The position numbers and the translations under genes were made by a program. Source: Isoetes engelmannii (Eukaryota > Streptophyta > Lycopodiopsida > Isoetales > Isoetaceae). Taken from it: 23,109 nt of DNA. Where the stretch lies: positions 1 through 23,109 of the forward strand of contig JAANSK020251384.1 in assembly GCA_011763485.2 (NCBI GenBank), written 5' to 3'. Below, piece after piece: positions 8,311 to 18,668 of this stretch. The notes under the pieces are model-generated. The model did no database searches. It was given only the letters and a program-made list of their open reading frames with translations, and was not told the origin of the DNA. How positions within the stretch are numbered: the first letter of the stretch is position 1; each line of letters opens with the position of its first letter.

Positions 8311-8516
8311 GTTGTAGGATGTTGGACTAAGGGCTTATTCACACGCCATTAAGTTAACTTGAAGTGAACTTTTACCGTTAAGTTAATGTTCATCAAGTGG
8401 ATGAAAGTATATATTTCTGTTGTAGGGTGTTGGACTAAGGGCTTATTCACACGCCATTAAGTCAACTTGATGTTAACTTTTACCCTTAAGTTAATGTTCA
8501 TCAAGTGGATGAAAGT
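8311..8516. repeat. 98-bp segment duplicated in tandem (period 108)
   Basis: GTTGTAGGATGTTGGACTAA and what follows (8311-8408) recurs at 8419-8516 with about seven substitutions. Each copy contains GGGCTTATTCACACGCCATT, which looks like a transposon terminus, and repeated AAGTTAACTT/AAGTTAATG words that can pair imperfectly. No coding potential is seen. Confidence 0.85.
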
Positions 8517-8840
8517 GAGGCAGCTCAGAGCAGGCTTAGGTGTGCAATTGGACTAGGAATCTCTGTTGAAGAGGGGTGTAACGAAAGCAGAATCACCTCC
8601 AATGCTTGAACAAGCTTGTAACATGAGAAGAAAGCACTACTTCTGATCAACACTTCTCCTGGCAATCTCTCTACATGGGGAGAACAACAAAGGTCTGGCC
8701 TCCTCTTGTGATGGTGCGGGCTATATGAAGGGCCAAAGCGTTGGCTATGGATATTGAGAACTTTGGGACAAGCAAGGCTAAGTCGAGAATTCAAGGTAGT
8801 TTAGCCTTTAAAGGTAGTTTAGTCTTTAAACACATGTCAG
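8517..8840. other. No gene seen
   Basis: Moderate GC and no recognised domain on either strand. A small tandem word AAGGTAGTTTAGCCTTTA / AAGGTAGTTTAGTCTTTA occurs at about 8793 and 8810. Confidence 0.5.
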
Positions 8841-8873
8841 TAGAATAGAATAGAATAAAATAGAATAGAATAG
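8841..8873. repeat. (TAGAA)n microsatellite
   Basis: Six to seven units of TAGAA with one AAAA interruption. Confidence 0.9.
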
Positions 8874-8953
8874 ATTTTTTACCATCCACGAAGATCAAAT
8901 GGCCTATGAGACCTAAACAAGTAAGGGAAGGATGAAAAATCCTCGCCCCAAAG

Positions 8954-9400
8954 TTTTTCTTTTTTTTTTTTTCTTTTTCTTTTTGTTGGTTGTTGTTGTT
9001 GAAGGAAAGAGGTGTTTTATTCATTATTAAAGGAAAACAAGTACAATATCGACTTTATCCATGGTCAAGTTGAGCCATTGAATAAGCCAATAATCACCAA
9101 AATTAGACCACATGTAAGAGTATTTGATCAGATTATGACTCAGATAGACCATAAAGCAGTAACAGTTTGAAAATTTTCTTGGATTCCTTAAATGTTCGAT
9201 GTCAATCCAATCCCAGAGTAATGTGATCTTGACTTTGAAGTTGTTGTAGATCCTCTAGAATCTCCTTTTGTGATGTCGAATGCTGGCTTCATTAGTTCCA
9301 GGTTGTATGCAGCATAAAACCGAACATCCAAAAATACCATGAGATCTGTATGGCTAAAAATTTATGCAGTACAGAGAAGCAAGATATCTGATGAGACCAA
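8954..9400 (-). mobile_element. Possible 3' end of a decayed LINE-type retrotransposon
   Basis: On the minus strand the sequence ends in an A-rich tail (T-rich at 8954-8985) preceded by an AT-rich trailer reading CTTGTTTTCCTTTAATAATG. Further upstream, two out-of-frame pieces look coding: ISWYFWMFGFMLHTTWN at about 9305-9365, and IYNNFKVKITLLWDWIDIEH at about 9185-9255. A Trp-rich helix followed by such a segment is common at the C-terminus of plant LINE ORF2 proteins. Frames are broken by stops and shifts. The assignment rests on pattern, not on catalytic motifs, which are absent here. Confidence 0.35.
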
Positions 9401-9723
9401 AACAGGATGATGAGAAGGAGTAGTTAGAAGTTATATGAATCAATGAAGGCAAAGTCATAAAAAACGTCTGGTTGAATTATGAAAATCCTTTTTTTTCTCC
9501 AGTCAACTTTTTCTATCAAAAAATTTGGATTGCAAGTTGCCTTTGAAAGAATCAAGGTACCATAAACATCTGCAATGCTTTTGGGATAGTAATAACATTC
9601 CTTGTAGTGCTCAAACTACTTGCCAGTCATCTGATAATCAGTTAACATCAAGAGCCAGAAAAGATTTCCCATCTGATAAGTGGCCCTACAAAACTCCTCA
9701 GTGCACTATATTTCTTGGGGAGG

Positions 9724-9919
9724 AACATTGATTGATTTTAGGAAATAACTGCATTTACTGCTTTACTTGTGCTTGCTTGCATCAAAAGGTCATCTATATC
9801 ATCAATAAGCACTCGTAGTGATAAGGTTTTTAACATTGATTGATTTTAGGAAATAACTGCATTTACTGCCTTTAGTTGTGCTTGCTTGCATCAAAAGATC
9901 ATCTATATCATCAATAAGC
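9724..9919. repeat. 108-bp tandem duplication, second copy interrupted
   Basis: Copy 1 spans 9724-9831, from AACATTGATTGATTTTAGG to ACTCGTAGTGATAAGGTTTT. Copy 2 begins at 9832 and runs to CAATAAGC at 9919, where the hAT-like element is inserted. It resumes at 10186 with the same CAATAAGC and finishes at 10213. The copies differ by only a few bases, so the duplication is recent compared with other repeats in this window. Confidence 0.9.
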
Positions 9920-10185
9920 CAAAGGGGGTTCACCATTTTCTCCGTATAACCCATGTGCATGCACGGGGAGGGGGTTTTCTTGACCCATTTACGTACATAT
10001 ATGTTCAGTAGGGTCCTTGTTTTTAGAGTTTTGGGCACTAGCCTAGGTAAAATTTATTCGGAGGGGTCAAAATTGGCTCCTCAAAAATCCGTGTAGCGGG
10101 GGGGGGGGGGGGGGNNNNNNNNNNGGGTTGCTGCCCCTTGCACGCACATGGCATATCCCCCCTACATATGAGTGCACCCCCCTTG
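9920..10185. mobile_element. Non-autonomous hAT-like element (MITE) with 8-bp target duplication
   Basis: The element is bounded by an exact 8-bp direct repeat, CAATAAGC (9912-9919 and 10186-10193). Its ends are inverted repeats: CAAAGGGGGTTCACC on the left against CAAGGGGGGTGCACT (reverse complement of the right), 12 of 15 matching. Subterminal inverted blocks CCATGTGCATGCACGGGG (9951-9968) and the reverse complement of 10134-10151 match at 16 of 18. An 8-bp duplication and CA-GGGG ends fit the hAT superfamily. No transposase is present. The assembled 266 bp include a G run and 10 N, so the true length is unknown. Confidence 0.75.
10115..10124. other. Assembly gap
   Basis: Ten N follow a run of 17 G (10098-10114) and precede GGG. 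The fixed size suggests a placeholder. The gap lies inside the hAT-like element, where a G-rich tract probably defeated sequencing. Confidence 0.98.
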
Positions 10186-10235
10186 CAATAAGCACTCGTA
10201 GTGATAAGGTTTTATCCCCTAAAACCCCGAAGGGT

Positions 10236-10452
10236 TTTCGAGGGAAAAACCTTGGCAGTAATATGCTGGTATACTATACAAATATATAGTGCAATTCAAA
10301 TGAAGGACATAGCCAAGCCCATGTATCCATGACTTTTCGAGATTTTTGAGGGAAAAACTTTGGCAGTAATAAGTATGCTGGTATACTGTATAAAAATGTA
10401 GTGCCATTCAATACTGCACTGGAGGACATAGCTAAGGCCGTGTATTCATGAC
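10236..10452. repeat. Imperfect tandem duplication of about 100 bp
   Basis: Copy 1 (10236-10333) and copy 2 (10343-10452) share GAGGGAAAAAC, TTGGCAGTAAT, TATGCTGGTATACT, AGGACATAGC and the closing CATGAC. Copy 2 has a few small insertions. It is part of a run of successive tandem duplications between 9.7 and 10.5 kb. Confidence 0.85.
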
Positions 10453-10545
10453 CTCGTGAAGATACGAGACCAGCAAGCCCACAGAGGTCGTGCTCAATAG
10501 CTCATGCAATGGCTGGTCAGGCACAACTAATTGAGCATACCATGC

Positions 10546-10860
10546 TCAGATATGACCAAATGCTGGATAGGTCTGGAGCATATGGCATTCATCCTCGATG
10601 GCGCCCTGTTGGCAGCACTGACAGATCCTGTCCTCATGTGCCACCCTGATCCCCCCCTGATCCATCAGCATGTCTCAATGCGGAGGCGATGCACCCCTTT
10701 ACGAATGGAAGCTATCAATCTATGCTTCTTCATGGGCAACAGGGTGTGCAAGTAATTGTGGACCTCGCGCGAGCATGGGATTGACCTGCTGCTGATTGTG
10801 TACCAAATTGACGTGTGACAGAGCATCTGCATCCCAGAGTTTGCTAAGGAAGCAAGTCTC
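10546..10860 (-). mobile_element. Decayed reverse-transcriptase-associated region (LINE-like), C-terminal zinc-finger-like part
   Basis: Two minus-strand pieces in different frames read together like the region after the reverse transcriptase domain in plant LINEs. First, KKHRLIASIRKGVHRLRIET (about 10675-10740). Then, after a frameshift near 10655-10665, RICQCCQQGAIEDECHMLQT (within 10546-10653). The C-x2-C followed by an EDE-x-H-x-L pattern is typical of the zinc-finger-like segment there. Upstream, ETCFLSKLWDADALSHVNLV (10790-10850) may belong too. Stops and frameshifts show it is dead. It could be the same element whose tail lies near 8954, since orientation and order agree. Confidence 0.45.
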
Positions 10861-11800
10861 AAGGTACTGCCTCAATTCAAGTAGAGACACCTGGACAATA
10901 ATTTTGGAAATGACTATCGTGGCGCCTGAGAAACCAACTTAATGATATCCTCCTCGTTATGAGAAAGAATTTATTGCCAAGGCACTTACATCACTCAAAA
11001 CGACATAATTGATGCCACCCGAGAAGTGCACCAAGCTAATCTGCTATTCTATTCAAATCAAAATACTGGCCCATCCAAAACACGGCAATCAAGAAAGTCT
11101 AAGTATTTCATGTACTCATCGTGATCGATCTCCACTATTACCTTGTTATCTACACGATCCCCAGCCTTAACTTCATCAATATTGAGTAGAGATCGATGAA
11201 GTTGAAGTACTAGCCTTTTGATTCCCTGGAAATAATCTTCACGATGTCGAACTTATTACCCTTTTTGAAGGAAAAAGCATCAGAATTTCTCGCACTTCTA
11301 GCTGGTGGAAGATCCTTCTCGATCCATTCACTAAAATATTTTTGAGAGAGGCATCTGGGGCATGATCACCACTCCAAGCGGGCAAGAAGGGTGTTCTTCA
11401 GGCTTCTTGAATGGTTGTCCACCATTATCCTAGGCCCAGTTGATTTCCCTTGGCCTGCGGCATCAGAAGACGTTCCTGGTGAGACTCTTGAAGGCTTCTT
11501 ATAAACGGCCAAATCCATACCTTCTGATCCATCTCTGTCACATCTAAAGAGGGTTTGTTTTGCTTTGAATTTGATGTCCACCGTTGCCTTGGTTTATGTT
11601 TGAACAACCGCTCACAGTTAATATACAGCTTGGAGCTTTGCTACAAGAAGCCATGGGCACCTCCTCCATATTTGTATATGTATTTGCCTCACCCATATTA
11701 TCTTGATTAATTTTAAGGATTGTAGCTTTGTCTGACCTGAAACCTTCTGCTGCTGCAGACCTGATAGCTACAGGTTGTTTATGTTGCATCACCCTACTGC
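10861..11800 (-). pseudogene. Unassigned broken coding-like sequence
   Basis: The minus strand has several partly overlapping frames with a protein-like composition but no recognised family: one starting MMQHKQPVAIRSAAAEGFRS (11544-11792), one at 11366-11581 reading VDNHSRSLKNTLLARLEW, one reading EWIEKDLPPARSARNSDAFS (about 11275-11335), and one reading VKAGDRVDNKVIVEIDHDEY (about 11120-11180). Each ends in a stop and the next continues in another frame, so this looks like one decayed reading frame. It lies upstream of the LINE-like piece in the right order to be its ORF1, but nothing proves that. It could equally be a dead host gene. Confidence 0.3.
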
Positions 11801-11860
11801 AAGTCCAGGTCCAATGGAGATAGGCTCAGATGTCACGCCTTCAGAAGAGGACACTGTATA

Positions 11861-11958
11861 CAAGAATGTATGTTTTGGCAACATTCCTAAACCAGGTGGC
11901 GCGCGGAGCGCGGAGCTTGGTTGACATGTTAGGAATGTTCCCTAAAAATACATTCCTG
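11861..11958. mobile_element. 98-bp hairpin MITE with TA target duplication
   Basis: The arms CAAGAATGTATGTTTTGGCA plus ACATTCCTAA (11861-11890) and the reverse complement of 11929-11958 match at all but four positions over 30 bases. They are separated by a 38-base GC-rich loop containing GGCGCGCGGAGCGCGGAGC. Both ends abut TA (11859-11860 and 11959-11960). A TA duplication fits Tc1/Mariner-type (Stowaway-like) elements, though the terminal sequence is not the classic Stowaway one. Confidence 0.65.
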
Positions 11959-12429
11959 TAATATGGAAACAATTTAGGTCAAATTCTGCGGCAGTAAAAC
12001 TCAGTAGAATGATGGATAAAGCCTTGAGAATACATGGCAAATCTTCAGAAACACTGGGTAAATTTTTAGAATGCAAGGTAGCGCTCTGGCCTATGGTAAA
12101 ATCAGTTGAAGCCGCCAAGAAATGCAGTCGCAGGACAAACAGACAATAAAATGTAAAACATTCAGGATTTGAATGTTTAACATGTGGCTTGGTGCTACTG
12201 GACGCGAGGACAGAATTTGATCTAAACTATTTTTACGAGGGATTGAAGTGTTTGAAATTTTTCCCAAGATTGAAGATTTTGTTGCGAGGGCACGCTGGTG
12301 AAGGTTTCATGTTGGTCTAGGTACTATTTTCTCAACTGCTGAGGTAGCAGCAGATGCTTTCACCATAACTGTGACGCTCCCTGCTCCATATACGATGCTC
12401 CATTGTATACGTTGCTGAGAATCCCCCAT
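11959..12429. other. No gene seen
   Basis: Mixed-composition sequence. The minus frame at 12307-12489 has no recognised domain. Confidence 0.5.
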
Positions 12430-13260
12430 CAGATGGCCTCGCCATCGAATGGGCCCTTCGTCAGAATATAGCGGAAGCATAAAATGCACATAAGCACATA
12501 TCTATAATACATATAACTACCTCGAAGGGTAGCGTGATCCATCCAACATCGTAAACAACATAACATACCACTAACTGATACTACACATGGGAAGCTCCTA
12601 CCCCGGCTCTGACTCATAGGGAGATAACTGACGGTAAGGGCTCCAAGGTAGATCAGATCCAGTTATGGCAATGAATTGGGCTAGCATATAGACAATTTCT
12701 AGGGTTGACCACTCCATCCGTCCCTCCTGTGCATACTATCCAAATTGGATGGATCATACTCAGAGGCGACTGTAGCTATCCGGATATGTAATCTCTTGGT
12801 ATCACCCAAGAGGACTACTCCAGGTTGCATCTCCCTGGTCGATGAGACAGGAGGAGGTATCCCCTCCTGTGGTAAGATGAATCCTGGACTACTAGAGAGT
12901 CGTGATGGCACATGCCCATATTCGACTTACTCCCCTTATGCCTACCAGGACAGCACCTGCTAATAGGTGAGTCAGGGCGGCACCTGACCCCGAGAGTGTC
13001 GAACCCATACTCGGACCGCAGGAAGTGATCAAGTATAAGTCTAGTTAGCTATGAGGACCCCTGTAGCCTAGCCCAACAGGGTCCTGCCCTCCATTCATCA
13101 CCCTACATCGCTATCTGGTGTTCAATCTCCTCATAATCCCTCCAGCCAGGTGGGTCTATGCACATGCCGAAATATAATGGGAAGTATATGACCTAAACTA
13201 GAAGCATAATCTACAATAGGCTTCTAAGTCTCTATCCCCCTTCCCAATACACAAGAGGAT
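12430..13260 (-). mobile_element. LTR-like or other retroelement-derived segment
   Basis: This block is clearly more GC-rich than its flanks and has no long frame. On the minus strand it has features often seen in LTRs and trailers of plant Ty3/gypsy elements, such as TGCATTTTATGCTTCCGCTA near 12475-12495 and GGAGCTTCCCATGTGTAGTA near 12580-12600. No second LTR, primer-binding site or TG...CA boundary was found, so a solo LTR or fragment is only a suggestion. Confidence 0.3.
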
Positions 13261-15432
13261 CGAACAAGAGATCAACCAACATCCCTCACATAACTTAATA
13301 AACAAGAGAATAATCATCTAATCCTAATCATACAATCTAACTAACAGTTAGGGTTCATTGATTAGGGTTCGAGATCGTATCTAAGGTTAGTGTTGTATCT
13401 AATGTTTTTTAGTCTTAGGATATGTAGATTTTTTGGCGAATACATGACAAATAAGAATAGCCAATTTGGCAGAAGTCCAACTACTCTTAATGAACTTTGG
13501 AGTTCACAAGGCGAAATTTAATTGGAAGCTAGCAATCACATCAAAAGGTTCAATGATGGTAGAAGTAAATGTTTAAAATGTCAATCAAGTCCATGGTTGA
13601 AGGGGAACTTGTAATTCAAACATGAGATAGAAATTCCTAGACACACCTTGTTGGGACTTTAGTATATATAGAAGCATTATATATAGCTTGGTTAGACGAC
13701 AAAAAATCTAGATTGCCGTTTGGAAGGTCAACTATTAGGAATGTTGTGCATATACAATGTGGCAACTTTATTGGTGATGCAAAACCAATGCACAACGCAC
13801 CAATGCTAGCTTTAGGAATATAAACTAGGCTAGGTGGCAAAATTAGCTACAAGTGGTCCAAACTTAGTGGGGAGAATGCTCACATCAACTACAAGTTTTT
13901 AAAGTTGTTAGACAGTGACACGAGAAACTAAGTGACACCCATGACAATGTATGGGACAATCGACCTTCTGCTCTTGTCCATGTTTTTTGTTCTACCCATC
14001 CATTTCGTTTTATCTATTTCTTTATCATATATTGTCACTATCTTTACAAGCAACTTCTACTTTAGCCAAATGCCAACAAACACAACCTCAGTTAATGCTC
14101 AACCCTTGTATTTGCTTGAATTGTGCTTGTTTTGTTAAACTTCGGAACCCAATATTGTTATTTTGGTAATCTATGGACCATAATGGTGCACTAAGGACGA
14201 TCGTATCAAATAAACCATGTATTTTATTTTTGATGTTGCACTTCAAATTCTTTAGATTTACCACAAAGAAATCAATTAAACGATGCAGCAAATCAATTTA
14301 TAACAAGATGATTACAAATATAAACTAGAGACTAGTGTGGGATGAATTACAATAGAAACCATTGCCATTTCCAAGGACAGCCCAATATCCCTGTGTTTGA
14401 CCTCGAACTTTAAGAGTTAAGCAAGAACAAGGATCAAACACGGCTAGGTTCAGGAATAGAAATAAATGGCCCACAAATAAGAAGGCTAGGATAGAGAGCT
14501 CAGACTGGAGATCCTCGACTGCCACGCGTTAACAACTCAGACTATGTAATAAGCAGGTACTTGGTGGAAACTAATGCAGTTGTCCCATACAATAATTAGC
14601 TGCTCCAAATTTTCCAAATAATAGTCTGTGCTGATTCTATTTTTAATGCCCTGGTTTCCTGCCACTGATAACTGAAATGCATAAAATAACATTATCCTCC
14701 ATAAACATCTTTCAGAGTACCAAAGTACAACTTTATGGTATTGACAAAAATTCTGAAAACAGGTCAGATCTTATGTTCTCCGGGTGTTAATAAAAGATCC
14801 AGTGAACAAATAAATCAGTATGTTCTTGCTCGCAGATGTATAGACCAGTAAAATGAGCAAGCCATCAAAAATATGTAGATTATCTGTAGGTGCAAGTTTA
14901 AGAAGGTAAAGTATCAAGTCATCAAGTAGACATGAACAACAATGACAAAAATGTTGAAGCCTAATGGTGTCAATGATTAGCAAAGGTAAGAAAAATAACA
15001 AATAGGCATGACCCACAAGAAGAACCGGATTCTACGACAGGGCAAGTAAAATGTTAAGACAAAATAGAAGTGAAAGGAAATTTCAGAAAGTCTTGAGGTT
15101 GCAGAAAAGAAGAAAAACAATAGGGCAATTAACTCATGGAGCATGTAGTTCTGGAAGCTGAAAAAAAAACATGCTAGCAATGCAACCTGGGGAAGGCTTA
15201 TAAGCAAAAATCAGCACGGGTGTAAGACTGAAGACGTTTCACAACAGTTTCCAATGATGTTAGTAAGGGGGGATAGCCCATAAAGCAACGAGAATTCTAA
15301 AACTCAAGATCAAACAACCTCATGATATAGTAAGATTGTTGCACCTGGCTCAGACTAAAAATGCATGTTTGTCATAAAGAGGAAGCGAAGAGCAGCAAAA
15401 GAGAGGCAACTACTCTGAGAATTGCTTAAACA
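13261..15432. other. AT-rich non-coding stretch
   Basis: No recognised gene. Short coding-like pieces were noted: the plus strand at about 13680-13820 reads DDKKSRLPFGRSTIRNVVHI, and the minus strand at 14325-14525 ends YWAVLGNGNGFYCNSSHTSL. Neither matches a family I know, and both are too short to call. Confidence 0.5.
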
Positions 15433-15574
15433 TATGGCCTCCTATTATATCACATCCAGCTCCAAGTTCAGGAAACTAGGAATAGAGAATGCAACGAGAT
15501 AAATTATCTGTTAACTGATTAAATATATATGGCCTCCTACTATATTACGTCTAGCTGCAAATCCAGGAAACTAG
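15433..15574. repeat. 47-bp direct repeat, two copies 95 bp apart
   Basis: TATGGCCTCCTATTATATCA and what follows (15433-15479) recurs at 15528-15574, both ending CAGGAAACTAG, with about seven substitutions. Confidence 0.85.
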
Positions 15575-17880
15575 CATCCACCAGAAGGGTCAATACATAT
15601 AGGTAGGAAAATGGAAGCAAAAAAAATATAGTAGTGAGCTGGTTCATATCGGAAATGACAATAAATAAGTCCATATCTACGTGCAAAAGCCAATAAAAAG
15701 TTAACTAGAAATGCAAAAAAAGCATGTTGCTTACTGTAAAGTATTGAAGTTGAAAAAACTACATGTTTTATGCACCAGCCATTGTCACCTTCAGCAAGCA
15801 AAGTAAATAAAAAAGGGCAAAATACCATTCTAGGAAGGACTTGCAGGTTTAACCAGAATTGGATAACAGATCAGTATCATCGATACCTCTGCCTACACAA
15901 TAAATCACCAGATATGGATCCAGTATTCATGATAAACAAAGACTAGATCACCAGAATGTCATCAAATGCCATAGAGGTCTTTCAATACGTCTTTCGAAAA
16001 ATCCCAACACAAATTCAATAAGCAAATTTTACTGTAGAAAATTATTTCTAAAACTGTGAGACTATATATCTTACTAGAAAGATAAGAATAAATCAAACAT
16101 TGCAGTGTAGACATGAACATATAGCAAACTCGTTGTAATTGGACAGGGATAGTTGCTGGTAGCTTCTCCAGATGACAAATACTAATATTAACACTCTCTC
16201 TCGCATGCTCCTCCGTTATTATATTCAAGTGCACGAATTTATTATATCTTGCATACATAAACCTTTAGCATGCAGTAACATCAATTATCCTTACACACGT
16301 GAATCTAGCCTCATGAGTTTATACATTGCACACAACAATGCCTAATCATTGACCACATGTCTTATGACAATATACAAAACATTTTATGAATAAAGAGCTC
16401 CTAATGTATGCACTTACAGTAAGACCAAACATGCTGATGTCAATACATAACTGGTTATGCTTCAACTCTTTGACTCTTTGACGAACTCCAAGTTGCTGAA
16501 CCTGTGCATATCCAGCACTGCAATAATCATTTCGTACATAATTGCTATCTTCTACAACTCAGCAAGCATTGAATTGTCCATCTAATTTATGTTTGCAATA
16601 TGCAGCTTCTAATGAACGTAATACCGACCTCTAACAGAAGGATTTAGTACAGAGTGTACTCTTTGACCTGCTATTAAATAACATGGACAAGATTACGATA
16701 AGCAAATCAAGTAGGTTATGTTGTTCCCAACTTTCAAGGAGTTTGTTTCTTTTAAGGCCTCTGATTTATGGAAGAATCTATAGTATAAATGTATAGAGTC
16801 GTGCTATGGCTTTGAGCTTCGACCTTGGCTGGCAAAGCAGCATGAAACAAAAACGAAATGAGTCGGCCCTGATGGCAGTAACTACCTGGTCGAATCAAAG
16901 TAACAAAGTTTGAATAGATCTGTTGCAAACATGGGCACATTAATTTCGACATGATGCCAGGATAGCATTCGATTTGTTGCATTCGATCTGTGGCAAATTC
17001 GAGTATGCAGAAGGATGCTTTTATTAGCTTTGTTTTCAGTTTGCTTCAACAGCATCTGTGGCCTAACTTTTCAGTTATATGTCGGACTTACCTTTATAAA
17101 AGGTACGAATATTCTTCATAAGAGAAATTTTTAAAAAGTCCTCATTGGAGCCTTCACCTTAACAAACAGAACGATGAACTATAATGTCTATTTCAACAAC
17201 AATATATTTGACTTTACAACTAAACAAAGGATGACTACAGTGGCAAGAGACTGCAAAATCAAGGAATCACATTAACTTCGTTGATAAAGTATAGGCTAAG
17301 CTTTTCTGGCAAATAGAAGTTGCTTAAAAGTACCTCAAATATCCTGGCAATCAAGCTTCAGAATACCACATCCGTGTACTTCTCAAACAACGTGATGATT
17401 TTGGATAGGACGAGCTTCAATTTCAAAGACCATACCTGCATTAAATAAAGTTAAAATCCTTCATCTTTAAAATGATATGTAAACGTCCGTAAACACATGA
17501 ACGTTTTGAACTGCCAAAAAAAACTTCTGGCAAAAATGTATGTTTCCAAACCTTCAACACATTTTTTAGCCGAATAAAAACTCCTTGCTCTTATTCTAAC
17601 AAAGTACTGACTAACACAGGAGATGGTAATGGCGAATGCCGAGCCCTTAAGCCTGCTAGGCATCGAAAATTTGGCGAATCCTCCTCCATCACGTTTCGTT
17701 AGGTTAGGCGAACAAATAACCTGCAGAGGGAAAATCCACGATATCTTGGCGGAACATTTTTTTTTTTTAACTTTTTTTAACCCTACTTAACATTCGCGGG
17801 ACATTTTTAAAAAATTTCGAGTATTAGCCTTTTGGCGAATATTCGCCCATATACACAAAACTAATGTCCATGTGGCAATT
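15575..17880. other. AT-rich non-coding stretch
   Basis: No recognised coding domain on either strand. All frames are short, low in complexity and crowded with stops. A TTGGCGAA word recurs at about 17671 and 17831. T-rich homopolymers lie near 17758-17769. Confidence 0.55.
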
Positions 17881-17994
17881 GGTATCCCATACCTTAGGTG
17901 GCATAAGTTGTGTAAATAACTTATGGACGAACCATCTAAGTATGGTCTGATACCACATATAAAGTCGTCTATGACGATTTATATAGTGATGTGG
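17881..17994. repeat. Two adjacent stem-loops
   Basis: Stem 1 pairs 17881-17909 (starting GGTATCCCATACCTTAGGTG) with 17918-17954 around an 8-base loop, with three bulges. Stem 2 pairs CCACATATAAAGTCGTC (17953-17969) with GACGATTTATATAGTGATGTGG (17973-17994) around TAT. They share bases 17953-17954. This is compatible with a MITE core or a hairpin RNA precursor. Nothing in the sequence decides between them. Confidence 0.65.
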
Positions 17995-18668
17995 CCATAG
18001 AACATACGTATTTATATCATATATTCTCGGCAAACGTCACAATAACCGTCTCCTCTCTTCCTTCATGTTTGTTAGTCTCATTAATTACTTGTAGAAGAAT
18101 TTCTCAGCACCAAGAGCAACATGGACTGATAACGTTGTAAGATTCCCTACCTGTTTTGCACTGAAACTTCCCTGGGATGCCAAACCGGCAGCTTTACTAA
18201 TCTTTATCGCCATTGCTATCTTTCGCAGGTGCCCCAAAAAACACTTTTTGCCATGAGCGCCATTCAATTTTACCTTCGATTTTTCAAGCATGTATGGGAT
18301 CTATGCTATTTTGAGTGTAGTCTCCCATTTTTGTTCTTTCTTTATGTATATGGGGAAAGGCCCCTTGGAATAAATTTTCGTCTGAAAAATGGTCGACGCG
18401 CAAAGCGTAGAGGCCACATGCCAAAGTTTAGCCCAAGGGGCGCTTTCACAATATTTAGAGATTGCTTATGTGGCATTCTACCACGTCACCACTAGGTCAG
18501 CCACGTAAAAGCCAAATTGCCCCATCACAGTGTCTCTTTTCCACAGTTCATTTTCTTGTTTGCTATGGCTCAGACCTACCGAAGCCTGGCCATGGCGCTG
18601 GCCTCTTTTCTGGTTGTTTAGCTCAAGTCTAGCTATGGCGCCTGAGTTTACATTGTAGCGTCTTAATT
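17995..18668. other. No gene seen
   Basis: Includes a small inverted pair GCCCCTTGG (18361-18369) / CCAAGGGGC (18432-18440) and CCACGT-rich sequence at 18480-18510. The minus frame 18085-18291 is unrecognised. Confidence 0.5.

Noticed and set aside
9525-9731. 68-codon plus-strand frame
   Set aside because: No known domain, and its end falls in the 108-bp tandem duplication.
12699-12963. Overlapping frames on both strands in the GC-rich block
   Set aside because: Long frames on opposite strands reflect high GC and few stops. No domain is seen, and the block looks like retroelement non-coding sequence.
18085-18291. Minus-strand frame with Lys-rich composition
   Set aside because: No recognised family, no supporting exon or promoter, and no codon pattern to separate it from chance.
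18565-18621. 18-codon plus-strand ORF resembling a signal peptide (MAQTYRSLAMALASFLVV)
   Set aside because: Too short, no following exon or splice donor could be supported, and hydrophobic short ORFs are common by chance.
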